Origin: JAHRAW01 sp965243285
GTDB lineage: Bacteria; Pseudomonadota; Gammaproteobacteria; Arenicellales; Poriferihabitantaceae
Reading direction: 5' to 3'
DNA: 64,000 bases
NCBI GenBank assembly: GCA_965243285.1
Contig: OZ251537.1
Location: forward strand, 372,001 to 436,000
Below are positions 1 through 11,503 of the stretch, piece by piece (within the stretch, counting starts at the first letter, position 1; every line of letters starts with the position of its first letter). Under the pieces are notes generated by a model. The model ran no database searches and was not told the DNA's origin. It was given only the letters and a program-made list of their open reading frames with translations. The translations under genes were made by a program, and so were the position numbers.

Positions 1-431
1 AGAATTTCAATCCGCCAGCCTTTTTTGTGCATGCGCTCCAAAGTGCTGTGATAGCCGGCGCCCTCCAAATAACCGGCGCCGTCGCCGGTCAGCACCACGG
101 CGATGCCTGGGTCGCCGTTATTGTCCAATGCATCTTCGAGCATACGCAATTGCAACAAACGATCGGGCATTTCTTGTTCGCCGCGGGATTGCAAAACGCG
201 GTCGAACACCTGAGTTTCCACGCCGGCATCTTTTAAGCGACTCCACACTTGTTGCATTTCCGGCGGTATCGAGCCGGTCGCCAAAGCGTGCTTGACCGGC
301 CTATCGGCGTGCGCCAAGCGCATCAATTTTTCAAACTCAATACTCACCCGATAGCGGGCACCTTGGCTTTCGCGCTGCCCAGCCAGGCGCTGCGCCTCGT
401 GAAAAATATTGGCGTTATCCCCATAAATAAA
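1..431 (-). pseudogene. NYN-domain (PIN-like) protein, interrupted by an IS, runs off the left edge
   Basis: Minus-strand reading from 431 gives FIYGDNANIF followed by a helical stretch, then AVVLTGDGAGY, the layout of NYN-domain (LabA/DUF88-type, PIN-like) proteins. These are usually metal-dependent RNases with several acidic residues; GDN and LTGDGAG are the recognisable ones. The first acidic residue of the usual FIDGDN is Tyr here. The gene is cut by the IS at 432-1287 after its fourth codon; joining across the 8-bp duplication restores ATG GAA AAA GTA TTT ATT TAT GGG GAT AAC. The start codon therefore lies at 1305-1307. The 3' part is outside the window. Family call is by eye. Confidence 0.7.
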
Positions 432-599
432 GGGCCTGCCATAGATAACTCGGATTTATGTTATCTATACTAGCATGAGAAAGAGCAAATTGAGCAACCA
501 TAAACAGCGGCCATTAGTCGAGCATTTTGTTGCTGCAACGACGGCGCGATGTGCGGCGAATTTGGTTGGCGTTAATGTGAATACTACGTTCTATTATTT

Positions 600-964
600 G
601 GGATTTATATATCTAAATCTGCACGGTGGTTTTGGCTTTTGACTTGGCTTTTGATTTTGGCTTTTGGCTTTTGACTTGGCTTTTGGTTTCTACCTTTCCC
701 CTCATTTGGGCAAATGAGTTGAAGATTTAAAGGCAAAAGTCAAAAGCCAAAAGTAAAAAGACCAACATCAACAGCCCCCCCACCAAATCAGGCGATAAAG
801 CCGCCTGATTTGACTCCCCCCTGAAAAAGCTAAGGGAGTAAAACGTTAAAAGCCAAAGCCAAAAGCCAAATAAAAAGCAAAACAAAAATCAACCGCAGCC
901 CCCTAAGTCAGCCGCTGACCTCAAAAACCGCCAACCGAACTGCAGATTTAGATATATAAATCCC
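600..964. mobile_element. 365-bp MITE with 24-bp perfect terminal inverted repeats
   Basis: Begins GGGATTTATATATCTAAATC and ends with its exact complement; the match runs for 24 bp. It is flanked by an 8-bp direct repeat, tattattt, at 592-599 and 965-972. There is no coding frame of note. The interior consists of TTTTGGCTTTTGAC-like low-complexity runs on both sides of a double hairpin (784-839). It sits inside the transposase of the older IS, so it arrived later. A diverged relative lies at 48090-48695. Confidence 0.85.
784..839. repeat. Double-hairpin repeat, copy A
   Basis: Stem 1 is CAAATCAGGCG (784-794) with CGCCTGATTTG (802-812), 11 bp perfect, 7-nt loop. Stem 2 is ACTCCC (813-818) with GGGAGT (834-839). 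The following aaacgttaaaagcc motif is shared with copy E (58025-58080). Copies B, C and D are at 48228-48276, 48447-48504 and 54167-54224 in the opposite orientation. Function unknown. Confidence 0.8.
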
Positions 965-1287
965 TATTATTTCTATCGACTGCGTGGTTTATAGCGACTG
1001 CTTCCCCGAGCCTATCATGCGCTCGATGTGGCGGGTTTTAAGCACTATCGAATCAACCACTCAAAATTGTTCGCCGCGCACAGAAATCACATTAATGGCA
1101 TTGAGAATTTTTAGAGTCTAAGCGAAGCGACAATAGGATGTAAGTTCAGCGGCGTGCCGCGCGCAATGTCCGTATGTATTTGTAAGGAATGCGAGTGGCG
1201 TTTTAACAACCCCAAGCCAACGGCGCAATTAGCCCAGTTAAAACCATGGGTTAAGGCGTATTTGGCCTAGTTATCTATGGCAGACCC

Positions 1288-1307
1288 TAAATAAATACTT
1301 TTTCCAT
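1288..1307 (-). pseudogene. Detached 5' end of the NYN-domain gene
   Basis: Minus strand from 1307 reads ATG GAA AAA GTA TTT A, preceded by an AAGAGGAT ribosome-binding-like sequence at about 1316-1323. It continues in frame into 431 once the IS and one copy of the 8-bp duplication are removed. This fixes the true start of the interrupted gene. Confidence 0.75.
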
Positions 1308-1644
1308 TTGAAATTCTTATCCTCTTGAAATGGCGTTGAAGTGGTGGTGCTTTAAGCAGTAGTGCGATGGTACCCCACCGGATGCGAAACCGCCGTCGGG
1401 CGATTACTTTTCCTCAAAAATGGCGGCAAATGCGACACGGTGCGCCGGGCGGTCACGCCAGTTTTGTAGAAATCGGCGGCGGTCTTTGCTAAGTCGCGGC
1501 CGGCCGGCGAACCATGGGCCGGCGAACCAGCGCCGGGCAAGCACGGATGCACGCCGCGTCATGGCTTCAATATCGATGAGTGAGATTGACGCCGCCGCGC
1601 CGCGCGCGCCACCGTGGCTGGGGAATCCATCACAAAACCTGGTA
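1308..1644. other. Intergenic, no recognisable gene
   Basis: Between the NYN start and the fdhD stop. Short frames exist; a minus-strand one at 1404-1562 would encode 52 residues (begins MTRRASVLARRWF). I recognise none and see no clear ribosome-binding site. The stretch 1490-1545 has a short tandem repeat, cggccggcgaac then gggccggcgaac. Confidence 0.4.
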
Positions 1645-2520
1645 TTAAGTTGTCGCCCCTTTTTTCGGCGGCGGTTGGTCGAAGATTAAATTATGCGCAT
1701 TGAGGGCGACGAATTGCCGACTTTTGGCGCGCGCGATTAAGGTGACGCCGAGTTCTTGCGCGAGTTCGAAGCCCATGTGGGTGGCGCCGTTGCGCGACAC
1801 TAACGCCGGGATTCCCATCAGCGCCGCCTTCATCACTATCTCCGAAGTCAGCCGCCCGGTGGTGTAGAAAATTTTGTCGGCGCCGCTGGTGCCGCGCAGC
1901 CACATGTCACCGGCGATGGTGTCGGTGGCGTTGTGGCGGCCGACATCTTCGATGAACATTAATACCTCGCCGCGACGGCACAGCGCGCAGCCGTGCACCG
2001 AGCCGGCGCTGCGATAGGCTTTGTTGTGCCGCGTCACTTGCCCAAGCACTTTGTAGATATCGGACTGGCGCAGCGGCGTATCGGGCAGTCGGTGTTCGTA
2101 CAATTTATCCAGCGTGCAACTCAGCACCGTGCCCTGCCCGCAGCCGGTGGTGACGGTGCGTTTTAATTCCGCCAGGCGCGGCACGCCGCCGCCGCTGCGG
2201 GTGGTCACATTCGCCACTTCCCTATCCCAATCCACCTGCACCGAGGCGATGTCATCCAAGCGCTCGAACAAGGTTTGATTGCGTAAGTACCCCAGCACGA
2301 GTTTTTCCGGGTGCGTGCCGAGGGTCATTAAGGTGACCAATTCTTGGCCGTCCACCTTGATGGTGAGCGGCAACTCGCCGACGATGTTGATGCTTTTTTC
2401 ATCGCCGAATTGATCGTGCGCGCGCACCTGATGAATGGCGTCCAAGCCGCAGCAGGTCATGTGGGGCGTCATGGGGTGAGCGGTGGCTGCGCCCGGCTGG
2501 GAGGCACTCGCGGAATTCAC
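1645..2520 (-). CDS. fdhD: Formate dehydrogenase accessory sulfurtransferase FdhD
   Basis: FdhD transfers sulfur from IscS to the molybdenum cofactor so that formate dehydrogenase becomes active. Family landmarks are visible: GELPLTIKVDGQELVTLMTLG near the N-terminus (about residues 48-70), and SVHGCALC followed by EDVGRHNATDT in the C-terminal half. The usual CxxC site reads TTGCGQGT, so only one of the paired cysteines is present; another Cys follows at VLSC. At 291 residues the length is normal. No formate dehydrogenase subunits lie in the window, so the partner must be elsewhere. A hairpin terminator separates it from the upstream HNH gene. Confidence 0.9.
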   Translation of the reverse strand: MNSASASQPGAATAHPMTPHMTCCGLDAIHQVRAHDQFGDEKSINIVGELPLTIKVDGQELVTLMTLGTHPEKLVLGYLRNQTLFERLDDIASVQVDWDREVANVTTRSGGGVPRLAELKRTVTTGCGQGTVLSCTLDKLYEHRLPDTPLRQSDIYKVLGQVTRHNKAYRSAGSVHGCALCRRGEVLMFIEDVGRHNATDTIAGDMWLRGTSGADKIFYTTGRLTSEIVMKAALMGIPALVSRNGATHMGFELAQELGVTLIARAKSRQFVALNAHNLIFDQPPPKKGATT

Positions 2521-2586
2521 GACGGATTCGGCGCCATACGGGGAGATGGTTTTTATGGGGATGGGGATTTGGGCTGGATTTTAAGC

Positions 2587-2620
2587 AAAAAAAGCCCCGC
2601 CCGAAGGGACGAGGCGGGCG
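2587..2620 (-). terminator. Rho-independent terminator downstream of the HNH gene
   Basis: On the minus strand a GC-rich hairpin (arms around GCCCGCC and GGGCGGGGC) is followed by seven T residues (complement of 2587-2593). It lies directly after the stop of the DUF262-HNH gene at 2641. Confidence 0.65.
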
Positions 2621-2640
2621 GCGGCGGTGACCGTTTTATT

Positions 2641-3792
2641 TTACTTATTGGACTTTCTCATGTTGCATTTTTTGCATAGCATCTGGCAGTTGTCGTCGTT
2701 GGTGGGGCCGCCTTCGCTCCATGGCTCGATGTGGTCTCCCTGCATTTCCTTTGCGGTAAATTTATGAGTTGGCGTGGGGCATGGGTTGCCACGCCAGCCT
2801 GGGCAAATTCCTTTTTGTTTTCGGTATGCTCTGCTTTTTTGGTCTGTGGTAAATGCTCGAAAGTGCAGATGATACGCATCGCCGGTTAAAACATAAGGGT
2901 AAATTCCCTTAGGTTTAACATCAGGATCGTCTTCCAGTAGGGCGATTCGCTTCTCTAAATCGACCGCATCGAGTGCGCCGTATTTTTCGCGATCGTTATA
3001 CAGACTTCCCCAATCTATGCCCTTCATAATCGGGCGATAGGTGGGGAAGGTGGCTTTTGCCCAATCCATCACCGCCCTGAAATAATCGTATAAATGCTTG
3101 GCGGGGTCGACGGTATCCGGCGCTTTTTTAATGCGATGCGCATTCTTAGCCATGAAGTTGCAAATCGCTTTATCTTGCGTGCTGCCGATTTGCCACTTAA
3201 TCGCTGTCTCCAAATAATCTTGGCGCCGGCAACTGCCGTTCAAAAGAGCGCCGTCATCATTAGCATCACGATAGGCAAAACAATCATGCTTGCTGAACCA
3301 GCGGCGGGCATCCGATACCCATCGCCCGGCATACACCGCATTGCGTATCTCTTGTTCTTTTAGCGGTGCCCCGGCGATATTCACCACCCGAAACCAGGCC
3401 ATTTTTTCATCGAACTCGCCGTCGCATTGATGCACGGTCAATTCATAATCCAATATTTTTTGCTCGGATGCGGAGGGGTTATCCCTATCAAAAAAATCTT
3501 CCCCAAACGGATTATCGCCGATGATATATTCGCAAATGGCGATGGTGCGTTGCTGGCCGTCTAATATCTCATAGCCGTCATCGCTTTTTGACCAATACAT
3601 CACGCCAATGGGTCGCCCGTCGTTGATGGATTGAATCACCAAATCTTGCTGCGAACGATCATAAACTGCTTCGCGTTGATAGTGCGGGCGAATATCCAAA
3701 ATGCCGCCATAGCCGACCACGCCGCCATCGCCGTCATCTCGATAGCCATCGGCTAAATCGCCGATACGGATTTTGGTTTCGGTTACTTTCAT
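2641..3792 (-). CDS. DUF262 + HNH endonuclease protein
   Basis: The N-terminal part contains YEILDGQQRTIAIC (about residues 74-87), the QR-containing motif of DUF262 (ParB/Srx-like fold, often with nucleotide-dependent activity in defence proteins such as GmrSD). The C-terminus has an HNH/McrA-type nuclease: GDHIEPWSEGG then LCKKCNMRKSNK, with CPGW and CPTP as likely extra zinc ligands. It overlaps the start of its neighbour: the methyltransferase at 3789-4787 ends within ATGA of this start. A restriction-type pair is therefore likely, with this protein as the nuclease. Being modification-blocked or modification-dependent are both possible. Confidence 0.8.
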   Translation of the reverse strand: MKVTETKIRIGDLADGYRDDGDGGVVGYGGILDIRPHYQREAVYDRSQQDLVIQSINDGRPIGVMYWSKSDDGYEILDGQQRTIAICEYIIGDNPFGEDFFDRDNPSASEQKILDYELTVHQCDGEFDEKMAWFRVVNIAGAPLKEQEIRNAVYAGRWVSDARRWFSKHDCFAYRDANDDGALLNGSCRRQDYLETAIKWQIGSTQDKAICNFMAKNAHRIKKAPDTVDPAKHLYDYFRAVMDWAKATFPTYRPIMKGIDWGSLYNDREKYGALDAVDLEKRIALLEDDPDVKPKGIYPYVLTGDAYHLHFRAFTTDQKSRAYRKQKGICPGWRGNPCPTPTHKFTAKEMQGDHIEPWSEGGPTNDDNCQMLCKKCNMRKSNK

Positions 3793-4787
3793 TTGGATTC
3801 TACAGATGAAAGTAATGCTTTGTTGCGAATAAGGATTCGTGAAAAAATTCGCTCGCCGTTTATATAGCCACGGTCAAGTTTGCCAGTCCAATTTGGATTC
3901 ACCAATTCTGGCAATAGCCCTTGCCTTACATCGTAATCTGATCCGACAATTTCGAACTGGTCAGGGCAATACTTCTCCGGAAAAGTTATCGGCACCCCCA
4001 TCACCCCGGAATAGTCCATGGGAATGTCTTTTACTTTGTCGACATTGATCGCATCGTAGTTGTCATATCTCGGGTAGTCGGTTGGGTTGTATTTACGGTA
4101 TAAATCCATCGGTTTGTGGCGTTTGTCGTGATCCAAGTTCGTATACCAATTAACATTGCGAAACTTAACAAGCCCGGTCACTGGGTCAAACACACCAGCC
4201 GAAAAATCGTTCGGGTTTGGAGTTTTAAAGTATGCATTGCCCTTTCGAAAACCAACTCCTAACCAAATTTTATTTGCCTTAATCAACGGAAAAATTTCTT
4301 TGTAATGCAATGCATTCATATTGCCAATAATCAAAAATTTTTTATCGTACTTAACCAGTTGGGCGACATACTCGCGAAACAACGAAAACGGCGGATTGGT
4401 CACCACAATATCCACCTGCTGCAATAATTCGAGCATCTCATCGTTACGAAAATCGCCATCACTTTTTAAGTGACGGGGGCGGCCAGTTTTGCAACCGTTA
4501 TATTTCAAATAAACCGCTTGTTCGGAATCATTCCGGCTAAAAATATCCATATTTTGGTTTTTGTAGCAGGTGGTAATCAGTGCTTTCAACCTATAGGTAT
4601 TGAATTTTCGGGTAAAAAAACGATGAAATTTGCTCGCCTTAGGATCGTCGCAATTGCAATACACCACCTTGCCGGCAAAGTGGTCTTGGTAGTGTCGCAC
4701 CTCGGCTGCAATGTCGGCCAGTTGGGTATAAAACTCGTCATTTTTGGACTTGTTTGCCTTGTTCAGGCTTTTGTTTTTGGCGGGCAT
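3789..4787 (-). CDS. Adenine-specific DNA methyltransferase, EcoRI-methylase family
   Basis: Predicted N6-adenine methyltransferase. The N-terminus has KSKNDEFYTQLADIAAEV and VVYCNCDDPKASKFHRFF, typical of the EcoRI-methylase family; the catalytic motif IV is VVTNPPFSLFREY at about residues 131-143. The C-terminal half has family blocks such as PMDYSGVMGVPITF. At 332 residues the length is normal. It is first of a two-gene minus-strand unit with the DUF262-HNH gene, stop and start overlapping. The recognition site cannot be read from sequence; EcoRI itself (GAATTC) is only a family relative. Confidence 0.85.
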   Translation of the reverse strand: MPAKNKSLNKANKSKNDEFYTQLADIAAEVRHYQDHFAGKVVYCNCDDPKASKFHRFFTRKFNTYRLKALITTCYKNQNMDIFSRNDSEQAVYLKYNGCKTGRPRHLKSDGDFRNDEMLELLQQVDIVVTNPPFSLFREYVAQLVKYDKKFLIIGNMNALHYKEIFPLIKANKIWLGVGFRKGNAYFKTPNPNDFSAGVFDPVTGLVKFRNVNWYTNLDHDKRHKPMDLYRKYNPTDYPRYDNYDAINVDKVKDIPMDYSGVMGVPITFPEKYCPDQFEIVGSDYDVRQGLLPELVNPNWTGKLDRGYINGERIFSRILIRNKALLSSVESK

Positions 4788-5475
4788 GGTCTGATTCTGT
4801 CCGTGAGTGTTTGGATAAATTGTTGGGCGAAATTGGCAAAAATCGAATATAGCAAAACCCCCGCCGGTTTTGCAACGAGTGGGCGATAAAGATGTCGCTC
4901 AATTAACAATAGACACCATCAGCGACGCCGATTCTGTGCTGTTTTGGCGCGGCTGTTTTGGTAATTGCGGTTGCGCATTTATGCCACGGTATTGGGCTTA
5001 AATACGACAGTTGCATTCCGTTACGGCGGATTTTTATGCGGGAATAGCGTCGAATTATGCAATTTGAGCGGCGACGGAGGGGGAAATCAACACCGAAAGT
5101 GAAAAGTTAAATCAACATCAAAAGCAACATCACAAGCAACATCAAAAGCGAAAAGCAACATCAAAATCAACAGCAAAGTCAAAGTCAAAAGGCTAAGGAT
5201 TTTTAGCCGCCGCCCGTGTGCTCGGGGTGATATCCCACAGCATGCCTAAATTCGCGGCTCGATAAAGGCCATTTAATCAGAGTCCGGTGTGGTGGATTTG
5301 CATGGGTATCCGCGTGCGGTAAAGTGACCTATGTGTTTGGACTTATACAGCGAGGTTTTTGCGGTAAACTTATATAGTGCATAGATGATGGTGGTCGACT
5401 TGGCCGAGCGACGCAATTGCATCGCTATGACCATGTCAAACGCACTTTTTAAGATTTAGCGCGTAGCCGCCATCT
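4788..5475. other. Intergenic region with low-complexity purine-rich run
   Basis: No convincing gene. 5095-5195 is a run of aacatcaaaagc/gaaaagc units (for example atcaaaagcaacatcacaagc), the same biased repeat seen around the double hairpins at 780, 48.2, 54.1 and 58.0 kb, but without a hairpin here. The rest may be a decayed gene; nothing is recognisable. Confidence 0.5.
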
Positions 5476-6885
5476 GTGGCATGGTTTTATCCATACCCAT
5501 CCGCCACAATCACCCAATCAGCGAGCCGCACCGTGAAATTACCGCACTTCATCACCGCACGCCATACCTGGCTATCCAGCGGCAAGGAATATGATGGCTT
5601 GCCGAAGAAAATTCGCGCCGCCATCACCCGCCAGCAGGATAACAGCGAGCGCCTCATCGGCTGGATTCAATTTGCCATCCTCATGGCTTTCGCCGCGCTG
5701 TATGCGGCGGCGCCGAAGACCAGCCCCACCGGCGCCGAATTCGAGCCGGTGCCGGTATTTCTCGGCGCGTATTTTTTATTCACCTGCCTGCGCTTGTGGA
5801 TGGCGTATAAAACCAGCCTGCCATCGTGGTTTTTGGTGCTGTCGATTTTGATGGATATGGCGTTGTTGCTCGGCTTGATTTGGTCGTTTCACTTGCAATA
5901 CGCGCAGCCGCCCTCGTTTTATCTCAAAGCACCCACGCTGCTGTATATTTTTATCTTTATCGCGCTGCGCGGGTTGCGCTTCGAGCCCGGCTATGTGTTG
6001 CTGGCCGGTTTGGTCGGCGCCGCAGGTTGGCTGACGCTGCTCGGTTACGCCATCTACGGCGAGGCCGGGGCGTTGTCCATTACCCGCGATTATGTCGACT
6101 ATCTCACCTCCAGCCGCGTGTTGGTGGGTGGCGAGGTGGATAAAATCATCTCGATCATGCTGGTGACTATGGTGCTGACGCTGGCCATCGCGCGCGCACG
6201 CCGCTTGCTGATTCAATCCATAGTCGAGAGCAGCGCGGCGGCCAATTTATCGCATTATGTGCCTAAGGAAATCGCCGAGCGCATCGCCACCTCCGAGGGG
6301 CCGTTGCAGCCCGACACCCGCGAAGCCACCATCATGTTCGCCGACTTGGTTTCATTCACCAGTATGTCGGAGCGCCTGTCGCCGGATGCGTTAATCGCCA
6401 TGCTAAATGAATACTTGGCGCTCATCTCGGCCCCCATCGTGCGCCACAAAGGCGAGTTCTGCTACTTTCAGGGCGATGCCATATTGGCGAGTTTCAATCT
6501 GCCTTCGAGCAATCTCGACCACGCCAGCGGCGCCGTGGCGGCGGCCTTGGAAATCCAACAACTGCTGAAAAATCACCGCTTCGCCTGTGGCGAAACACTC
6601 AAAGCGCGCATCGGCATCAATACTGGCACCATAGTCGGCGGCACCATCGGCACCCCGGATGGCATGAAAAGCTACACCGTGTATGGCGATAATGTGAATA
6701 TCGCCGCTCGCCTGGAGCAACTCAACAAAACTTATCAAACTTCCATTTTGCTCAGCCAACACACCATGGAATTGGCCGACCAGAGGCGCTTTACTTTTTC
6801 CGCCAAAGGCAGCGAAGTGTTGCGCGGCCGCCAGGCCTCGATAAATATTTACACGCCGAGTTTTGCGGTACAGAACTCGGCGTGA
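5476..6885 (+). CDS. Membrane-anchored class III adenylate/guanylate cyclase
   Basis: Residues 60-245 hold five or six hydrophobic helices; residues 280-460 are a class III nucleotide cyclase domain. Metal-binding Asp290 (MFADLVSF) and Asp334 (FQGDAILASF) are present, as is the transition-state pair Asn408/Arg412 (VNIAARLE). The residue that usually fixes adenine (Lys, four before the second Asp) is Tyr330, and the second specificity position is Thr401, so substrate choice is uncertain. A membrane sensor making a cyclic nucleotide is the likely role. The start is unsure: the first 20 residues look non-native and a GTG near 5533 could be the true start. Transcribed alone. Confidence 0.85.
   Translation: MAWFYPYPSATITQSASRTVKLPHFITARHTWLSSGKEYDGLPKKIRAAITRQQDNSERLIGWIQFAILMAFAALYAAAPKTSPTGAEFEPVPVFLGAYFLFTCLRLWMAYKTSLPSWFLVLSILMDMALLLGLIWSFHLQYAQPPSFYLKAPTLLYIFIFIALRGLRFEPGYVLLAGLVGAAGWLTLLGYAIYGEAGALSITRDYVDYLTSSRVLVGGEVDKIISIMLVTMVLTLAIARARRLLIQSIVESSAAANLSHYVPKEIAERIATSEGPLQPDTREATIMFADLVSFTSMSERLSPDALIAMLNEYLALISAPIVRHKGEFCYFQGDAILASFNLPSSNLDHASGAVAAALEIQQLLKNHRFACGETLKARIGINTGTIVGGTIGTPDGMKSYTVYGDNVNIAARLEQLNKTYQTSILLSQHTMELADQRRFTFSAKGSEVLRGRQASINIYTPSFAVQNSA
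6852..6884 (+). other. Hairpin overlapping the cyclase stop codon
   Basis: CACGCCGAGTT (6852-6862) pairs with AACTCGGCGTG (6874-6884), 11 bp perfect, across the last codons. No T-run follows, so it is not a classical intrinsic terminator; it may protect the mRNA 3' end. Confidence 0.55.
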
Positions 6886-7003
6886 AAGGGTTATCCGGCG
6901 ACATACATTTGATTGCCGCTGCATGTATGCCTTAGACAAACACGACCGACATACTTAGTCGCGGACGAAGAATTATTTCTCGCCTGCTGCTTCAACCCTC
7001 CGA

Positions 7004-8053
7004 TTGCCGGTGATGAGATTCATCTTCCCGATGGATCCTACGCCTCTGCAACAGCAGTCGACTAGATCACCAATGCCCGATATCTCACCCAGCGTCGTCC
7101 GTTTGGTCGGCATAGGGTTCGTGTCTGCGGCGCTCTTCAGCCTTACATTCGTAATCAACGCGTCACTTGCACAAACCGGTAGCCCCTGGCAACTTACCGC
7201 CGCGCTACGCTATTTCTTCACCATTCCACTTTTGATTATCGTTTTGGCGCTGCTTTATGGCAAGCATGCGATCTGCAACGCCTTTTTACATCTGTGTCAG
7301 AGAATTGTGTTTTGGGTTATCGCGGGGACCCTCGCCTGCGGCGTGTTCTATACGGGTATCGCCTTTGCAGCCGACGTCATGCCGGGATGGGCAGTAGCCG
7401 CCACCTGGCAGGTAACGATTGTTGCAAGTGTGATCATTGTTTCCCTGTTTTCACGATCATTTTCGTTCTCGCACTTTCTCTTAGCATGTAGCGTTGTGGT
7501 CGGCGTATTCCTAGTCAACTGGCCCAAAGGCGGGGTGCCGGAGATCGAGAATTGGTTAGCGCTGGCATTGCTTTTGGCATCTGCAATCGCCTATCCGGTT
7601 GGCAACCAGCTGCTCAATCGCGAGATCTATCGAACTACGCAGTCAAACACCATTCCAGTATCCCCGCTTCAAAATCCACTCTTTGGAATTTTGTTGTTGG
7701 CACTTGGGTCTCTCCCATTCTGGATAGGCCTGTTGATCGTTTGCCCGCCTGGTCCCGCACACGAAGGACAGCTAGTCAGCATTCTAATGACAACAGTTTG
7801 CGCTGGGATTCTTGCGACTGGCCTATTTTTTTATGCGCGGAACCGCACATCCGATCCTAAAAAAATCACTGCTGTCGATATGACTCAGTCTTCAGAAGTA
7901 ATTTTTGCCATGATCTTTGAAATTGCCTTTGTGCATGCCGCAATCCCTTCAAATAAGCAAGGACTCGGCATCATTGTGATTGTCGCAGGTCTTGGCGCAA
8001 ATTGTCTTATCTCAAGCAGGAGCAAACAAAAATCACCCCGGTTTGTGAATTAA
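7004..8053 (+). CDS. EmrE/DMT-family multidrug efflux transporter
   Basis: A protein of about 320-349 residues with roughly ten hydrophobic segments. It matches the multidrug-resistance efflux transporter (EmrE-type) branch of the drug/metabolite transporter superfamily: GWAVAATWQVTIVASVIIV in the first half, and SDPKKITAVDMTQSSEVIF in the second. It sits in the inner membrane and probably exports small hydrophobic compounds. The start is uncertain between 7004 and the Met at 7073 (MPDISPSVV); the second gives a more usual N-terminus. It converges on the rRNA genes and shares a bidirectional terminator with 5S. Codon use is less GC-biased than the cyclase upstream. Confidence 0.8.
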   Translation: MPVMRFIFPMDPTPLQQQSTRSPMPDISPSVVRLVGIGFVSAALFSLTFVINASLAQTGSPWQLTAALRYFFTIPLLIIVLALLYGKHAICNAFLHLCQRIVFWVIAGTLACGVFYTGIAFAADVMPGWAVAATWQVTIVASVIIVSLFSRSFSFSHFLLACSVVVGVFLVNWPKGGVPEIENWLALALLLASAIAYPVGNQLLNREIYRTTQSNTIPVSPLQNPLFGILLLALGSLPFWIGLLIVCPPGPAHEGQLVSILMTTVCAGILATGLFFYARNRTSDPKKITAVDMTQSSEVIFAMIFEIAFVHAAIPSNKQGLGIIVIVAGLGANCLISSRSKQKSPRFVN

Positions 8054-8061
8054 TTGACAAA

Positions 8062-8090
8062 AAAAGCCCCGATCAAAGATCGGGGCTTTT
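8062..8090. terminator. Bidirectional intrinsic terminator
   Basis: AAAAGCCCCGATC (8062-8074) and GATCGGGGCTTTT (8078-8090) form a 13-bp perfect stem with a 3-nt loop. Its U-rich tail works both ways: it ends the EmrE-family gene on plus and 5S rRNA on minus. Confidence 0.9.
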
Positions 8091-8099
8091 GGATATAAA

Positions 8100-8218
8100 T
8101 GCCTGGCGGTGTCCTACTTTCACATGGGGAAACCCCATACTATCATCGGCGCAAAGCGTTTTCACTTCTGAGTTCGGGATGGAATCAGGTGGTTCCCGCT
8201 TGCTATGGCCACCAGGCA
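8100..8218 (-). rRNA. rrf: 5S ribosomal RNA
   Basis: On the minus strand it starts TGCCTGGTGGCCATAGCA and ends CACCGCCAGGCA; the ends pair as the 5S helix I. Length about 119 nt. The internal loop sequence matching GAACTCAGAAGTGAAA is present. It lies downstream of 23S, with a terminator just beyond. Confidence 0.95.
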
Positions 8219-8402
8219 ACCTGGTCTAAGAATAATCTTAATCAAAGTATCAACAATCTAAGATTATTCCGCGGTTATTCATCGCCATAAAACACTGGCA
8301 GTAAAGCACATACATTAAGTGTATGGGAAAAATAACCCTATAAGGGTAGTCATCGGCGCATTTACATCTTGTCGCATATAACCATTTCAGAGCAAACCTC
8401 TT

Positions 8403-11503
<3,101 letters not shown>

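Larger units (their letters stand above)
475..1270 (+). pseudogene. Broken IS1595-family transposase
   Basis: Starts MRKSKLSNHKQRPLVEHFVA, closely matching the start of the copy at 19150. The reading frame stops at the MITE (600-964). Beyond it a fragment reads GFKHYRINHSKLFAAH and HINGIENF, then KECEWRFNNPKPTAQL up to the stop at 1268-1270. That is the ISXO2-like DDE region C-terminus. Roughly the middle third, with the EVDESYFG acidic motif seen in the other copy, is absent, and frameshifts are present, so the element cannot transpose on its own. Confidence 0.8.
432..1287 (+). mobile_element. IS1595-like insertion sequence (internally deleted, itself interrupted)
   Basis: The ends are near-perfect inverted repeats: GGGCCTGCCATAGATAAC on the left and the complement of GGGTCTGCCATAGATAAC on the right. 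They are flanked by an exact 8-bp direct repeat, taaataaa, at 424-431 and 1288-1295. An 8-bp duplication and a transposase with an ISXO2-type C-terminus fit the IS1595 family. Without the inserted MITE and its duplication the element is only about 480 bp, shorter than the related copy at 18486-19193, so the middle of the transposase is missing. It lies in codon 5 of a NYN-domain gene. Confidence 0.85.
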
